Assembly (NCBI GenBank): GCA_018694835.1
Contig: JABHOG010000059.1
Coordinates: forward strand, 1 to 34,063
DNA: 34,063 nt
Direction: 5' to 3'
DNA from: Planctomycetota bacterium
GTDB lineage: Bacteria > Planctomycetota > UBA8108 > UBA1146
The first letter of the stretch is position 1. Each line of letters opens with the position of its first letter. The notes under the pieces were generated by a model. It was given only the letters and a program-made list of their open reading frames with translations. It was not told where the DNA came from and did not search any database. Position numbers and translations under genes: made by a program. Positions 1-8,040 of this stretch are shown in pieces.

Positions 1-215
1 AGTGTGTGGTGATCTGTGGCCACCAGAATACTGTGCCGATGTTTGTCGAGGAGGTGGGAGGATCGATCGGAGGCACCGATCGAGTCTCGGGGCAGAACTG
101 GATTCCCGGACATCTCTTCGATCGACTGTATATCTCCAGCTGGCCGGCAGCAGATTCACTGCCTTCCTCTGCAGTAGTGACACGAGAAACACAATATGGT
201 GCTGTATGTGACTAG
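1..215 (+). CDS. Histidine phosphatase family protein, C-terminal end (partial)
   Basis: The gene starts before the window; only about 70 C-terminal residues are visible, in the frame ending at TAG 213-215. The stretch GHQNTVP fits the second-half histidine motif (GHxNTxP) of the phosphoglycerate-mutase/SixA-like histidine phosphatases, followed at the expected distance by FDRLYI and a final beta-strand-like segment (VVTRETQYGA). Members remove phosphate from small molecules or proteins through a phospho-histidine, but the catalytic N-terminal RHG motif lies outside the window, so substrate and activity cannot be judged. The identification rests on one short motif plus its spacing; another frame is also open here but has no recognisable content. 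Confidence 0.65.
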   Translation, partial: CVVICGHQNTVPMFVEEVGGSIGGTDRVSGQNWIPGHLFDRLYISSWPAADSLPSSAVVTRETQYGAVCD

Positions 216-405
216 TTAACGATTTGAAGAGCGTTTTCGGTACGATAAGATGGATCGATACGTTGTTGGGTTGGGCACTACAACTTGTACCAAGTGCCGG
301 AGTTATTCAGATGGGGACAGGAGTCCCGATCCAGTTCGATATGAATATTAATATTACTGTCCTGTGCGATCAGATTTGCATGGACCGATCAGAAGTGAGG
401 ATTTC
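216..405. other. Intergenic region upstream of the Calx-beta gene
   Basis: No gene is seen here. The stretch holds an AT-rich perfect palindrome (AATATTAATATT, 344-355) about 50 bases before the next start, and a small inverted repeat ACTTG-TAC-CAAGT at 283-295. Either could belong to a promoter or operator of the downstream gene, but no convincing -35/-10 pair was found. Confidence 0.3.
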
Positions 406-1554
406 ATGATGACGCGAATTAAACATGCACTGGTGCTGGTGCTTCTTCTCTCGACCGGTTTGAGTGCCTCATCGATACTTCCGGGATCACACCTGTGGGA
501 TCTCAACGAGGTCTTTTCCAATTCGGATGGGACGATTCAGTTCGTCGAGGTCTATCAACCGACCAGCGCCTGTTGTGAGAACAACCTCGGCACCAAGTGG
601 ATCGAGAGTACTGCGACCAGTAGTATCTTCACCTTCCCGAGCGGTGTCGTTGGCAACACGGCTTTCAAGCACATCCTGATCGGCACCGCCGCCTTTGCCG
701 CCTTGCCAGGAGCTCCCACGCCAGACTTCGTCTTGCCCGACAACTTCCTCGGACTCAACGGCGACACCATCACCTTCTACTTCTATGACGAGTGGGTCTA
801 TGCAACCAACGAACTGCCCCTCGATGGGGTCACTTCGCTTCAAGTGAATCTCTCTAGCGGATTGCTGGAGACAGGAGTCAATTCTCCGACCAACTACAGT
901 GATGTGACCGGAAGCGTCGATGCCGGAGGCCCTCCCCCGCCACCGATCTCCGTTTCCTTCTCGATGGCCAGCGACAGCGTGACCGAGGCGGCGGGAATTT
1001 ACACCGCTACGGTGGAGCTCTCCTCTGCACCGACCTCCGACATTGCTGCTGGCTTGACCTTCTCCGGTACAGCGAGTTCCGGTGGGTTGGACTACTCGGT
1101 CAGCTCAATGCTACTTCTTCCGGCAGGATCCTTGACGGTGGATGTGCCGATCACGATCATCGACGACAGTGTCATCGAAATGGATGAAACGGCGATTCTG
1201 AACCTCCAGGTGCCTGCAGGAGTGGTTCTGGGTACTCCCTCCAGTTTCACCCTGACCATCGGCGATGACGATGCGCCGCCGCTGATCGACTTCGTTCGGG
1301 GCGATGGCAATGCCGATGGAGCCATCGGCATTGCCGATGCAATCTTCTTACTGACTCATCTCTTCTCCGGTGGTAGTGCCAGTTGTCTCAACGCTCTCGA
1401 TGCCAACGACGACGGCGGTAATGATGTTGCAGATGCGATCAGCCTGCTCACCTACCTGTTTGGCGGAGGAGCGGCGCCGACCGCTCCCGTGGTCTGCGGT
1501 CAGGATCCGACTCCGGGCTCACTCGACTGCGGAGGATTTGCTGCTTGTCCCTGA
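406..1554 (+). CDS. Secreted Calx-beta / dockerin-like protein
   Basis: A 382-residue secreted protein. The ATG at 406 (or the adjacent one at 409) is chosen because a signal peptide follows at once (hydrophobic core about residues 6-19) and a purine-rich stretch (GAAGTGAGG) lies just before it; the open frame extends further upstream to 364. Residues 25-175 are unassigned. Residues about 183-288 form a Calx-beta-like domain ending in the typical DDD. Residues about 297-353 hold two dockerin-like calcium loops (DGNADG... and DANDDG...), each followed by an ADAI-x-LLT-x-LF helix. The tail has four cysteines in a pattern often seen at the end of planctomycete secreted proteins. The role is probably extracellular adhesion or assembly; no enzyme motif is seen. 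Its stop overlaps the next gene by 10 bases. Confidence 0.85.
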   Translation: MMTRIKHALVLVLLLSTGLSASSILPGSHLWDLNEVFSNSDGTIQFVEVYQPTSACCENNLGTKWIESTATSSIFTFPSGVVGNTAFKHILIGTAAFAALPGAPTPDFVLPDNFLGLNGDTITFYFYDEWVYATNELPLDGVTSLQVNLSSGLLETGVNSPTNYSDVTGSVDAGGPPPPPISVSFSMASDSVTEAAGIYTATVELSSAPTSDIAAGLTFSGTASSGGLDYSVSSMLLLPAGSLTVDVPITIIDDSVIEMDETAILNLQVPAGVVLGTPSSFTLTIGDDDAPPLIDFVRGDGNADGAIGIADAIFLLTHLFSGGSASCLNALDANDDGGNDVADAISLLTYLFGGGAAPTAPVVCGQDPTPGSLDCGGFAACP

Positions 1555-2174
1555 GGAGATGCTGGTGGCTGTCGCTTTCGCTGTTCGTAGCGGCGTGGGC
1601 TGGTTGTCAGCAAGGTGAGATGAGATTGGGTTCAGCCCGACAGTTGGATTGCTCCGGTTGCCTCGAGGCGTTGCCGATCAACGGCTGGTGTTCTGCATGT
1701 CAACACGGTCTGGTGGCAGGCCTGGTGATTCCGTCCCTCGAGTTCCATCAAATCCTCGATGCCCATGGACATGATGTTGAGGTCGATACCCTTCAATGTG
1801 GCATGTGTCTCATCGTTGCCCCTGAAGATGAGTTCTGTACTCGCTGTCGTAATGGCTTCGTTGCCGGCCAGTTGTACTTCTCTGAGTTGACCTGGTCGCT
1901 GGCACTCGGGGTCCACGATGGCTCTGGCGGAGATTGTCCAGGTTGCAAGTTGGTGGCGGGTGAGGTGGGGAAGTGTCAGAGTTGCGGCACACTCTGGGTC
2001 GGATCTGTTCGGTTTGATTCGAAGGAGGCGGCCTCCAGAGCCGCACAGCAGTATCGCAGGCTGGTCGAGGCGCTGACCCGGCTCGAGTGCTGTGAGGAGT
2101 GCGCCATCGCAGGTTTCTTCGGCGCACGCTGTCGAACTTGCCATCGAGACCCGATACCAGACCCCTTCAATTAG
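1545..2174 (+). CDS. Probable lipoprotein with four tandem zinc ribbons
   Basis: A 209-residue protein starting at TTG 1545, inside the 3' end of the previous gene; the overlap and shared direction suggest translational coupling. The N-terminus has a hydrophobic segment (residues 7-19) ending in WAGC, a loose lipobox with C21 as possible lipid-modified cysteine. The rest contains eight CxxC knuckles arranged as four modules, CxxC-x9-CxxC each: C36/C39-C49/C52, C85/C88-C98/C101, C131/C134-C144/C147 and C183/C186-C196/C199. This is the pattern of zinc ribbons. The first two modules also share a GLVAG/GFVAG sequence after the second knuckle, which points to internal duplication. I do not recognise a named family; the function is unknown. 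A zinc-ribbon array outside the cytoplasm would be unusual, so the export signal deserves doubt. An alternative start is ATG 1620, which would make a cytoplasmic protein. Confidence 0.75.
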   Translation: MSLRRCWWLSLSLFVAAWAGCQQGEMRLGSARQLDCSGCLEALPINGWCSACQHGLVAGLVIPSLEFHQILDAHGHDVEVDTLQCGMCLIVAPEDEFCTRCRNGFVAGQLYFSELTWSLALGVHDGSGGDCPGCKLVAGEVGKCQSCGTLWVGSVRFDSKEAASRAAQQYRRLVEALTRLECCEECAIAGFFGARCRTCHRDPIPDPFN

Positions 2175-2340
2175 CCGATTCTGGGCTGAATTCGGCGATT
2201 CCTGAAATTATTGAATCAGTTGAGGATTTTCAGTCCGGTCTCTGTCTGGAACCGGATCTGTAGTCAGGGGAGGGGGGACGCCGAAGGCGGGCTGGCGATC
2301 CCCCCGACCCTGATCTGAAAAACCTGAACACCTCCTCACC

Positions 2341-2381
2341 GGAGCCTCTGGGCTTGTCGCCCAGGGGCTCCGCGTCTTTTT
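2341..2381 (+). terminator. Rho-independent terminator
   Basis: The 13-base arm 2341-2353 (GGAGCCTCTGGGC) pairs with 2359-2371 (GCCCAGGGGCTCC) across a 5-base loop, with one G-T wobble; GCGTC and then TTTTT (2377-2381) follow. On the plus strand this is a textbook intrinsic terminator. It lies about 170 bases after the zinc-ribbon gene and probably ends that transcript. No T-run follows the hairpin on the minus strand, so it is one-directional. Confidence 0.8.
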
Positions 2382-2443
2382 CATCGAAGCTCAGTGATTC
2401 ATCGAAGCTCAGTGATTGATCGAGGCTCAGCAATTGATCGAGG
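2380..2443. repeat. 18-bp tandem repeat, about 3.5 copies
   Basis: Units at 2380-2397 and 2398-2415 are identical (TTCATCGAAGCTCAGTGA); the third at 2416-2433 differs at a few bases and a partial fourth follows at 2434-2443. The array begins inside the T-run of the terminator. Confidence 0.85.
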
Positions 2444-2554
2444 GGCGTGGAAATAACTGGGACACCGATCACGTTCGTCACGCGGAAGCGGTGCCTCTAT
2501 CGCAGTGAGTGATCGAATGGTGCTGGATGGTCACGACGGAATCGACAGCCTGAA

Positions 2555-3148
2555 CTAACCGCTAGCCTGCACCGGGCGAATCTCGCCGCGGTCGACACCC
2601 CTCTGAAAGATCTCCGGGTAGTCATGCTGAATCCACTGGAGAAGATCGGTCGGCTGCTGCTCTTGTAACAGGAGACGGAATCGGTGAGGGCCCCGGTGTT
2701 TCGCAGGGCGGTGGCCGAAGGGGATCCAGCGCAGTTGCTGCCACGCCACATCGAGTGGCTCTCCCCGCACCAGGTGTCGGTACAAAGCCGATCCAAAACC
2801 GGTCTTGTCCTTGCCTCGCTTGCAGTAGAGCAGAAGAGGGCGAGGGGCAGAGTCAAGTAGTTGGCTGAACTTGAGCAGTGGCTCCGGATGAGGGAGATCA
2901 GAGGAGCGCAGGTGGAGGTTGTGATAATCGATGCCGAGAGCTTCGAAATCGATGGTGCCCTGGGCTCCGTCGCAGCGTCCTGCGCGGCGAAGGTCGACTG
3001 CAGTTCGAATCTGTAAGCGGGCCAGGGTTCGGCAGAAGGATGCATCGGAACTGGATCCTCGAGCGATCCGCCATGCGTGAGGAGGGTCCAGTGGATGCAG
3101 GTTGGATTGCATCCAGTGACTCCAGATTCTTTTCAAGGTGTCCGTCAT
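2555..3148 (-). CDS. Cysteine-based protein phosphatase-like protein
   Basis: A 197-residue cytoplasmic protein. The ATG at 3148 is chosen because GGGAGAGGGA precedes it; the frame stays open upstream to 3475 but that part lies in the divergent promoter region and overlaps the next gene. Residues 50-55 (AVDLR) and the loop LLYCKRGKDKTGFGSALYR (from about residue 106) match the dual-specificity/tyrosine-phosphatase-like fold, where HCxxGxxRTG holds the catalytic cysteine and the phosphate-binding arginine. Here the cysteine is C109, but the invariant arginine (Cys+6) is lysine K115 and the histidine before the cysteine is tyrosine. The general acid may be D84. Activity is therefore uncertain; it could be a weak phosphatase or a phospho-binding protein. 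It is divergent from the gene at 3248. Confidence 0.7.
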   Translation of the reverse strand: MTDTLKRIWSHWMQSNLHPLDPPHAWRIARGSSSDASFCRTLARLQIRTAVDLRRAGRCDGAQGTIDFEALGIDYHNLHLRSSDLPHPEPLLKFSQLLDSAPRPLLLYCKRGKDKTGFGSALYRHLVRGEPLDVAWQQLRWIPFGHRPAKHRGPHRFRLLLQEQQPTDLLQWIQHDYPEIFQRGVDRGEIRPVQASG

Positions 3149-3247
3149 GCGGGTTCCCTCTCCCGAGCGATTCAGACTGGCAAGGTCGTGACCCTGTTCC
3201 TCGGGTATGATCTTGGCAATTCCATTGGCCCACGGAAAGAGGATCTG

Positions 3248-4147
3248 ATGATCTCGCTGTTTTCCTCCCTGTTGCAGGGTGTCTTTCTCTCTGTCGGCCT
3301 GTCTGGACCCGTGGATCCGCTCGATGATGCAGTGGTCACTCCGATCCCGGATCTGAAGATTGAGGCGGTTCCCGATTCGCTGCCACAGTTTCAGCAGCAA
3401 TTCAGCCAGTACACCGCAGTTTTTGGAGTTCACGTTCTGGCGACCCGTGGGGTTCCGACGGAAAAGGTGAGACACGTGGCCGCCGTGCTGGCGGAGTACC
3501 TCGACAATGATGAGGACGGAGTGGCGGACGATCCCAGGGTCGTGGAGGCGATGGCTGGTCGACAGATGGGAATGGTCCTGTTTGCCAGCGAGCGAGAGAT
3601 GGAGCGACTCGATCGTTCAGGGATCGATCAACTGGGTTACCACCATCTCCAGGGTCAATTCGCCGAGGAGACCAAACCACCCGGCGAGTTCGATGCGACC
3701 ATCGAAGAGGTGTTGCACCTGGTGACCACCGGATATGGCGAAGCATACCCGCGTATTTTTGGCCCCAGGCCAGGTACCGAACTGGGCGATTGTCTCGATC
3801 GTGCGAGAGGAGGTCGATTTGGATCAGTGCCTCGGCGCTACCCGGAGAAGGCGTGGTTTCACTACGATGATCGAAGCTGCGATTACCCCTGCATGGCGGT
3901 CGAATATCTTTACTGGGCCCTGACTTCCTTGCTCGAAGCACAAGCAGACCCCGAGCGGGCGCGTCAGATCTCCCACGAGTGGGAGTTGAGCAGTGGAGAA
4001 CTGGTACGGGAAAGGGATCCATGGATCACTGCACTGCTGGAGGATCCCAAGTACCACTGGGCTACCCGGCTTCCCGATGGCCGCTATGGTCCTGCACAGG
4101 GTAAGACAAAAAAGCCTCAACAGGATGAAGGTGAGTCGCTCCGATGA
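3248..4147 (+). CDS. Secreted conserved protein with EEVLH motif and EF-hand-like loop
   Basis: A 299-residue protein. The ATG at 3248 is chosen because GGAAAGAGGA precedes it and a signal peptide follows (hydrophobic residues 2-19); the frame is open upstream to 3077 but that part is antisense to the phosphatase gene. Residues 84-95 (YLDNDEDGVADD) look like an EF-hand calcium loop. Residues 153-165 (EEVLHLVTTGYGE) have a metal-site look, and further conserved-looking stretches follow: ARGGRFG (186-192), WFHYDDRSCDYPCM (203-216) and EYLYWALTSLLEAQ (219-232). I recall this as a family of unassigned function, found in bacteria and some eukaryotes, but cannot name it. A peptidase role is only a guess from the E/H-rich motif. 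The stop overlaps the following dehydrogenase start (ATGA), indicating coupled expression. Confidence 0.75.
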   Translation: MISLFSSLLQGVFLSVGLSGPVDPLDDAVVTPIPDLKIEAVPDSLPQFQQQFSQYTAVFGVHVLATRGVPTEKVRHVAAVLAEYLDNDEDGVADDPRVVEAMAGRQMGMVLFASEREMERLDRSGIDQLGYHHLQGQFAEETKPPGEFDATIEEVLHLVTTGYGEAYPRIFGPRPGTELGDCLDRARGGRFGSVPRRYPEKAWFHYDDRSCDYPCMAVEYLYWALTSLLEAQADPERARQISHEWELSSGELVRERDPWITALLEDPKYHWATRLPDGRYGPAQGKTKKPQQDEGESLR

Positions 4148-4968
4148 GCCGTCCTGTAGCACTGGTGACCGGTGCCAGTTCTGGTATTGGCCTCAGCTTC
4201 GCTCACCAACTGGCCCGAAAAGGATTCGATCTGGTGCTGGTGGCCAGGCGAGTCGATCGGCTCGAGAAGATCGCCTCCGACCTGTCTCGTGAGCATTCCA
4301 TCGACTGTCGGGTCGAAGGGCGGGACCTGTCCGACCCATCGGCGGTTTCAGATCTGGTCGCCGATCTCGAACGAGACTCGGTCGAGGTCGAGGTGCTGAT
4401 CAACAACGCAGGATACGGGCTTTCAGGAGCCTATCTCTCCCAGCCGTGGGAGCAGCACGAACAGTTCATACGGGTCCTTCTGACTGCAGTCTGTGAGTTG
4501 ACCCACCGATTGCTTCCAGCGATGAAACAACGAGGAAAAGGACGCATCATCCAGGTTTCCTCGGTGGCAGGTTTCTTGCCGGGAACTGCAGGCCACACCC
4601 TCTACGGCGCAGTAAAAGCTGCGTTGAATCTGTACACAGAATGCCTCGCCCTCGAGTGCAAGGGCAGCGGAGTTCATGTCACTGCGCTATGCCCTGGTTT
4701 CACCTACACCGAGTTTCACGACGTGACCGGGACCCGGGAGAAGATGTCAAAGATGCCCGGCTACATGTGGTTACAGTCGGACCGAGTGGCTCGAGAAGCT
4801 CTGGAAGCCTGTGACAAGGGAAAGATCTACTGCGTACCCGGGCTGATCTACAAGAGCCTGCTCTTCATCCTGTGGCTGATTCCTGCCCCTCTGCGTCGCT
4901 GGCTGGTGGCGAGACAGGGTTCATCGTACCGCGACTCATCGTCGGAGACCCCGGTGAATACAACCTGA
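4144..4968 (+). CDS. Short-chain dehydrogenase/reductase (SDR)
   Basis: A 274-residue NAD(P)-dependent oxidoreductase of the classical SDR fold. Visible motifs are TGASSGIG (9-16, cofactor binding), NNAG (87-90), catalytic serine around S139/S140, Y154 and K158 in YxxxK, and PG at 184-185. R35/R36 after the second strand suggest NADP preference. The C-terminal part holds a hydrophobic, proline-broken segment (about 237-250) followed by basic residues, as in membrane-associated SDRs acting on lipids or other hydrophobic ketones; the substrate cannot be told. It starts on the ATGA shared with the upstream gene and ends 32 bases from the converging tpx gene. Confidence 0.9.
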   Translation: MSRPVALVTGASSGIGLSFAHQLARKGFDLVLVARRVDRLEKIASDLSREHSIDCRVEGRDLSDPSAVSDLVADLERDSVEVEVLINNAGYGLSGAYLSQPWEQHEQFIRVLLTAVCELTHRLLPAMKQRGKGRIIQVSSVAGFLPGTAGHTLYGAVKAALNLYTECLALECKGSGVHVTALCPGFTYTEFHDVTGTREKMSKMPGYMWLQSDRVAREALEACDKGKIYCVPGLIYKSLLFILWLIPAPLRRWLVARQGSSYRDSSSETPVNTT

Positions 4969-5000
4969 CTCGCCAAGCATCCTGATCCAGTGGAGTATTT

Positions 5001-5519
5001 TCAGCGGGTCGCTACTGCGAGCACTGCAGCGAAGTCGGGTTGATCCGCGACTTCTGTCACGTACTCGACATGTATGAGTTGACCGGATGCGTCGATCACA
5101 AAAACAGCCCTGGACAGGCAGCCTTCGAGGGGACCGCTGGCGATCTGAACCCCATAAGCTTCTCCGAATGCAGCAGAGCGATGGCAACTGAGAGCCGTAA
5201 CATTTTCAACGCTTTCCGCTCCACACCAGCGTTTCTGGGCGAACGGAAGATCTGCACTCACCACCATCACCTCTACGGTATCGATGCCTGCGATCTCTTC
5301 GTTGAAGCGCTTCGTTTCTTGCTGGCAGACAGGTGTATCGAGAGAAGGAACAGTCGCAATGATTCGAACCTTACTCTTGAAGGAGGATAGGGAAACCTCA
5401 CCCAAGCTGGTGTTGAGAAGGACGAAATCCGGCGCCAGATCACCGACGGCGAGCGGGATACCTGTCACATCGAATGGGGTGCCTTTGAGGGTGCTGGCTG
5501 CAGTTCTGGTGTTAGACAT
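5001..5519 (-). CDS. tpx: Thiol peroxidase (Tpx-type peroxiredoxin)
   Basis: A 172-residue peroxiredoxin that reduces hydrogen peroxide and alkyl hydroperoxides with electrons from thioredoxin. The Tpx signature is present: PSLDTPVCQQETKRFN with peroxidatic cysteine C65, and resolving cysteine C99 in RWCG, as in atypical two-cysteine Tpx enzymes. The length matches the family (about 165-170). The N-terminal GTPFDVTGIPLAVGD is also typical. The ATG is preceded by AGGAGAACC. It appears monocistronic, converging on the SDR gene. The cytoplasm or periplasm are both possible; no signal peptide is seen. Confidence 0.95.
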   Translation of the reverse strand: MSNTRTAASTLKGTPFDVTGIPLAVGDLAPDFVLLNTSLGEVSLSSFKSKVRIIATVPSLDTPVCQQETKRFNEEIAGIDTVEVMVVSADLPFAQKRWCGAESVENVTALSCHRSAAFGEAYGVQIASGPLEGCLSRAVFVIDASGQLIHVEYVTEVADQPDFAAVLAVATR

Positions 5520-6265
5520 GGTTCTCCTGTGATCGGTAATTGGGGTGTAAGACTACCGACCACTCTCCGGGTGAGAAGCGGTTGAATCAAGCAGGAAGGG
5601 CGGAAGGAATGGCATATTTGGCATATTTCTCAGGGAGTGCTCTTTGCAATGGTGACAAAGAGGAAGGTCGCTGATCGTTGCTGAGTTGGTGGAGGAGGAG
5701 AATCCACGGATGAAAAACAGGTATCGAGAAATCGCTACAGATCTATAGATGACAAATGTGAACAAGGTGTACCTGGTAGATATGAGTGGAGAGAGGGATT
5801 CCTTTGGAGTCAAATATTAACAGTGAAATGGTTGTTAGAATCCACTTTCGATAATATCAAATAGAAACAAGTCATTGGAGCCATGGCGTAGTTATGGTGG
5901 GCGAATATTAAAATAACTCATCCAAGAGTGAATATAGGAGCAGGTCGGTGAGCGCCGGATGATCAGATTCTGAAATTGACAATTTAATCAGCCTCCAGTT
6001 TGTCTTGTGTGGGAATGTAGATTAGTAAGAGGTGTATGGTCGACCCGCCTCCGGGGATTCCAATACGTTCCTGGAGTGACTTCATGCGGTCGTTGGTACA
6101 GCTCGCTGATTTTGATCCATCGAGATAATAACAATCCCAGCGATGGGAACCAGGATTTTGCTTTCGTTCGGCTGGACCGATTACATGTTGGTCCACGCAT
6201 GGATGATTGCCGAAGTACAATTCCAGGGAGACCTTTGATCAATGATCGGGGGTCTCCCGTTTCAA
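5520..6265. other. AT-rich gene-poor interval
   Basis: About 750 bases with no convincing gene. The part 5700-6000 is visibly richer in A and T than the flanks. A perfect 9-base tandem duplication (GGCATATTT twice) lies at 5611-5628. Short minus-strand frames at 5984-6220 and 5553-5813 have no recognisable domain, no good ribosome binding site and biased composition. The interval may hold the tpx promoter (close to 5520-5570) and the decayed remains of something, but nothing can be named. Confidence 0.45.
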
Positions 6266-7789
6266 TTACTCGCCTTGGTGGGGATCAGCGGACCGGTTCA
6301 ATGGTTGTATTCTGAGGTTGCGAAAGGCCACGGCATCTCCGTGCCCGAGAAACCCGATGTGCCCAGATGCTCTCATCAGGCCGGGGTGATCACGACCGTC
6401 GAGGGTCCCTCCCTGGCTGACGGAATCCAGATTGGCGTCGATGATGACATGTCCATTGAGGATGATCTTCACCTGGCGACCATCGCAACGAACTTCTTGC
6501 TGGTTCCACTCTCCGACCGATTTTTGGAATCCACGTCTGGCCGGAACCACTCCATAGATGCTGCCGTGATACTGATAGGGCTTCAGGTTGGCCCACTTGT
6601 CGGCAGAGTTGTCGAGAATTTGCGCTTCCATTCCGGCATAGGCGGCGTCGCCGGATGAAGGCGTTCTCAACCCGAGTCCGTTGTTCGCACCAGGCGAGAG
6701 TTTGAATTCGAATCTCAGGATGAAGTCGTCAAATTGATCCTCGGTGTAGATGTTTCCACCGTTGCCCTCAGTGCATTGGATTTCTCCTGCTGAGAACTGA
6801 TAGCCATCGGTGTGACCGATCCAGCCTTTCGAACTGGAGCCATCGAAGAGTGGCTTCCAGGACCCCAACTGTTGACGCAGTCGAGTGGCAACGATACGCC
6901 TTTTCTCGGGGACTCCAGATGTCAGCAGGAGTGCATCGAGCAAGTTGCGGGCATAGATCTCATGGTGATTTACATCGAGGCGCTGCGCCAGTTCGATGAC
7001 CCGTTGAGAGCGAGCCCCCTTCTGATCGGGATCCGCGGCGAGGAGCAGATCGATGCTAGGTTTCATCGCGGCCTCGGCACCCAGGGCCACCAGGGCATCG
7101 AGCGCTGCGAGAGTCACTCGCTCATCATCTTCCTTCAGGGCGGCTTCGAGCACTTCAATTACGGTTTCGGAGCCGCTCCTGGATGATAAAGCCTGTGCAA
7201 TGGCAGGCTTCCAGCGAGCGGGAGCATCGAGCATCAAGGAGATGAGAGCTTGTTGAGCGGCGACTCCTGAAATCGATCCGAGTGACCGAATCGTTTCATC
7301 GGACCACAGTGCATCGGCCTGGATCGATGCGGCCAAAGCCGCGACGGCGACCGAGTTCCCGAGGGATCCCAGTATCCTGGCGAGAAATCTCGAGACACCG
7401 TCGACAGATGTTGCAGTGAACTGCTTGGTGAGAATGGCTCCGAATTGAGCACTTTTCTGTTCCCTGCCGGGGGCAGCGGCGAGCATCACCAGTCCATGGA
7501 TCGACGACCGAGCCGCCACATCGGAGTTCAAGAGTTGCTGCCACTCTTCTGCTGTTCCTCGAGTCGCATTGCGATCGACGACCTGCGCTAGCACTGCCAG
7601 GACCAGTTCTCCGTCATTGGCGAGTGCCTGATCGAGAATGTTGTCCTTGTCAGAGGAGTCAATCCCGCTCAATCGGGCGAGCAATTGTTTCGCCGGATCC
7701 TTGTCGGAGACCGATTCCTGGTGGCCATTCACTGATTGGAGTGGAGTGACCATCGAGATCATCAGGATCAGGTATGAAATCCAACGCAT
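6266..7789 (-). CDS. HEAT-like repeat protein with DUF1080 domain
   Basis: A 507-residue exported protein. The ATG at 7789 is chosen because CTGGAG lies 7 bases upstream and a signal peptide follows (residues 1-22); an open extension to 7867 has no export logic. Residues about 30-305 are alpha-helical and repetitive (for example DETIRSLGSISGVAAQQALI, DDERVTLAALDALVALGAEA), resembling HEAT/Armadillo repeats. Residues about 311-500 form a DUF1080 domain, annotated as 3-keto-disaccharide hydrolase, a concanavalin-like sandwich: PLFDGSSSKGW, an EFKLSPGANNGLGLRTP core, EAQILDN, and YQYHGSIYG. This family is expanded in planctomycetes and thought to bind or cleave oxidised disaccharides. It lies downstream of, and on the same strand as, a sugar ABC importer, but 251 bases away and probably with its own promoter. 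Confidence 0.88.
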   Translation of the reverse strand: MRWISYLILMISMVTPLQSVNGHQESVSDKDPAKQLLARLSGIDSSDKDNILDQALANDGELVLAVLAQVVDRNATRGTAEEWQQLLNSDVAARSSIHGLVMLAAAPGREQKSAQFGAILTKQFTATSVDGVSRFLARILGSLGNSVAVAALAASIQADALWSDETIRSLGSISGVAAQQALISLMLDAPARWKPAIAQALSSRSGSETVIEVLEAALKEDDERVTLAALDALVALGAEAAMKPSIDLLLAADPDQKGARSQRVIELAQRLDVNHHEIYARNLLDALLLTSGVPEKRRIVATRLRQQLGSWKPLFDGSSSKGWIGHTDGYQFSAGEIQCTEGNGGNIYTEDQFDDFILRFEFKLSPGANNGLGLRTPSSGDAAYAGMEAQILDNSADKWANLKPYQYHGSIYGVVPARRGFQKSVGEWNQQEVRCDGRQVKIILNGHVIIDANLDSVSQGGTLDGRDHPGLMRASGHIGFLGHGDAVAFRNLRIQPLNRSADPHQGE

Positions 7790-7936
7790 TACATCTCCAG
7801 ATCTAATTCCGAGTGGAGGCAGAGGGATCGAACTCACTCGCCATCCCCTGACTTCCGATTCCACCATTCTTCATCCGCTGGAACCACAGCGTCAATATAC
7901 CTCGACATCATGAATTCAGTGCACGGTGAGTTGGCG

Positions 7937-7942
7937 ATTATA
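7937..7942 (-). promoter_or_regulatory. Possible -10 box for the DUF1080 gene
   Basis: A perfect TATAAT is read on the minus strand about 150 bases before the DUF1080 start, in the only sizeable gap (7790-8040) between it and the ABC permease gene. No good -35 hexamer sits 16-18 bases upstream, so this is a weak call based on one hexamer and its location. Nothing else is seen in this gap. Confidence 0.3.
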
Positions 7943-8040
7943 GTTGGACAACTGGAGCAGTGATGGGATGGCGGGTGGCCGGTTCAGTACCGTCCTGCTG
8001 GTTCATAGTGGTGAGATGGCGAAAGTCTTCTGCCGGACCA

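Larger units (their letters stand above)
2175..2554. other. Intergenic region between converging genes
   Basis: No gene is seen. The region contains the terminator at 2341-2381 and the tandem repeat at 2380-2443, listed separately. Several possible short frames read through the repeat but give low-complexity peptides with no sign of selection. Confidence 0.6.
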
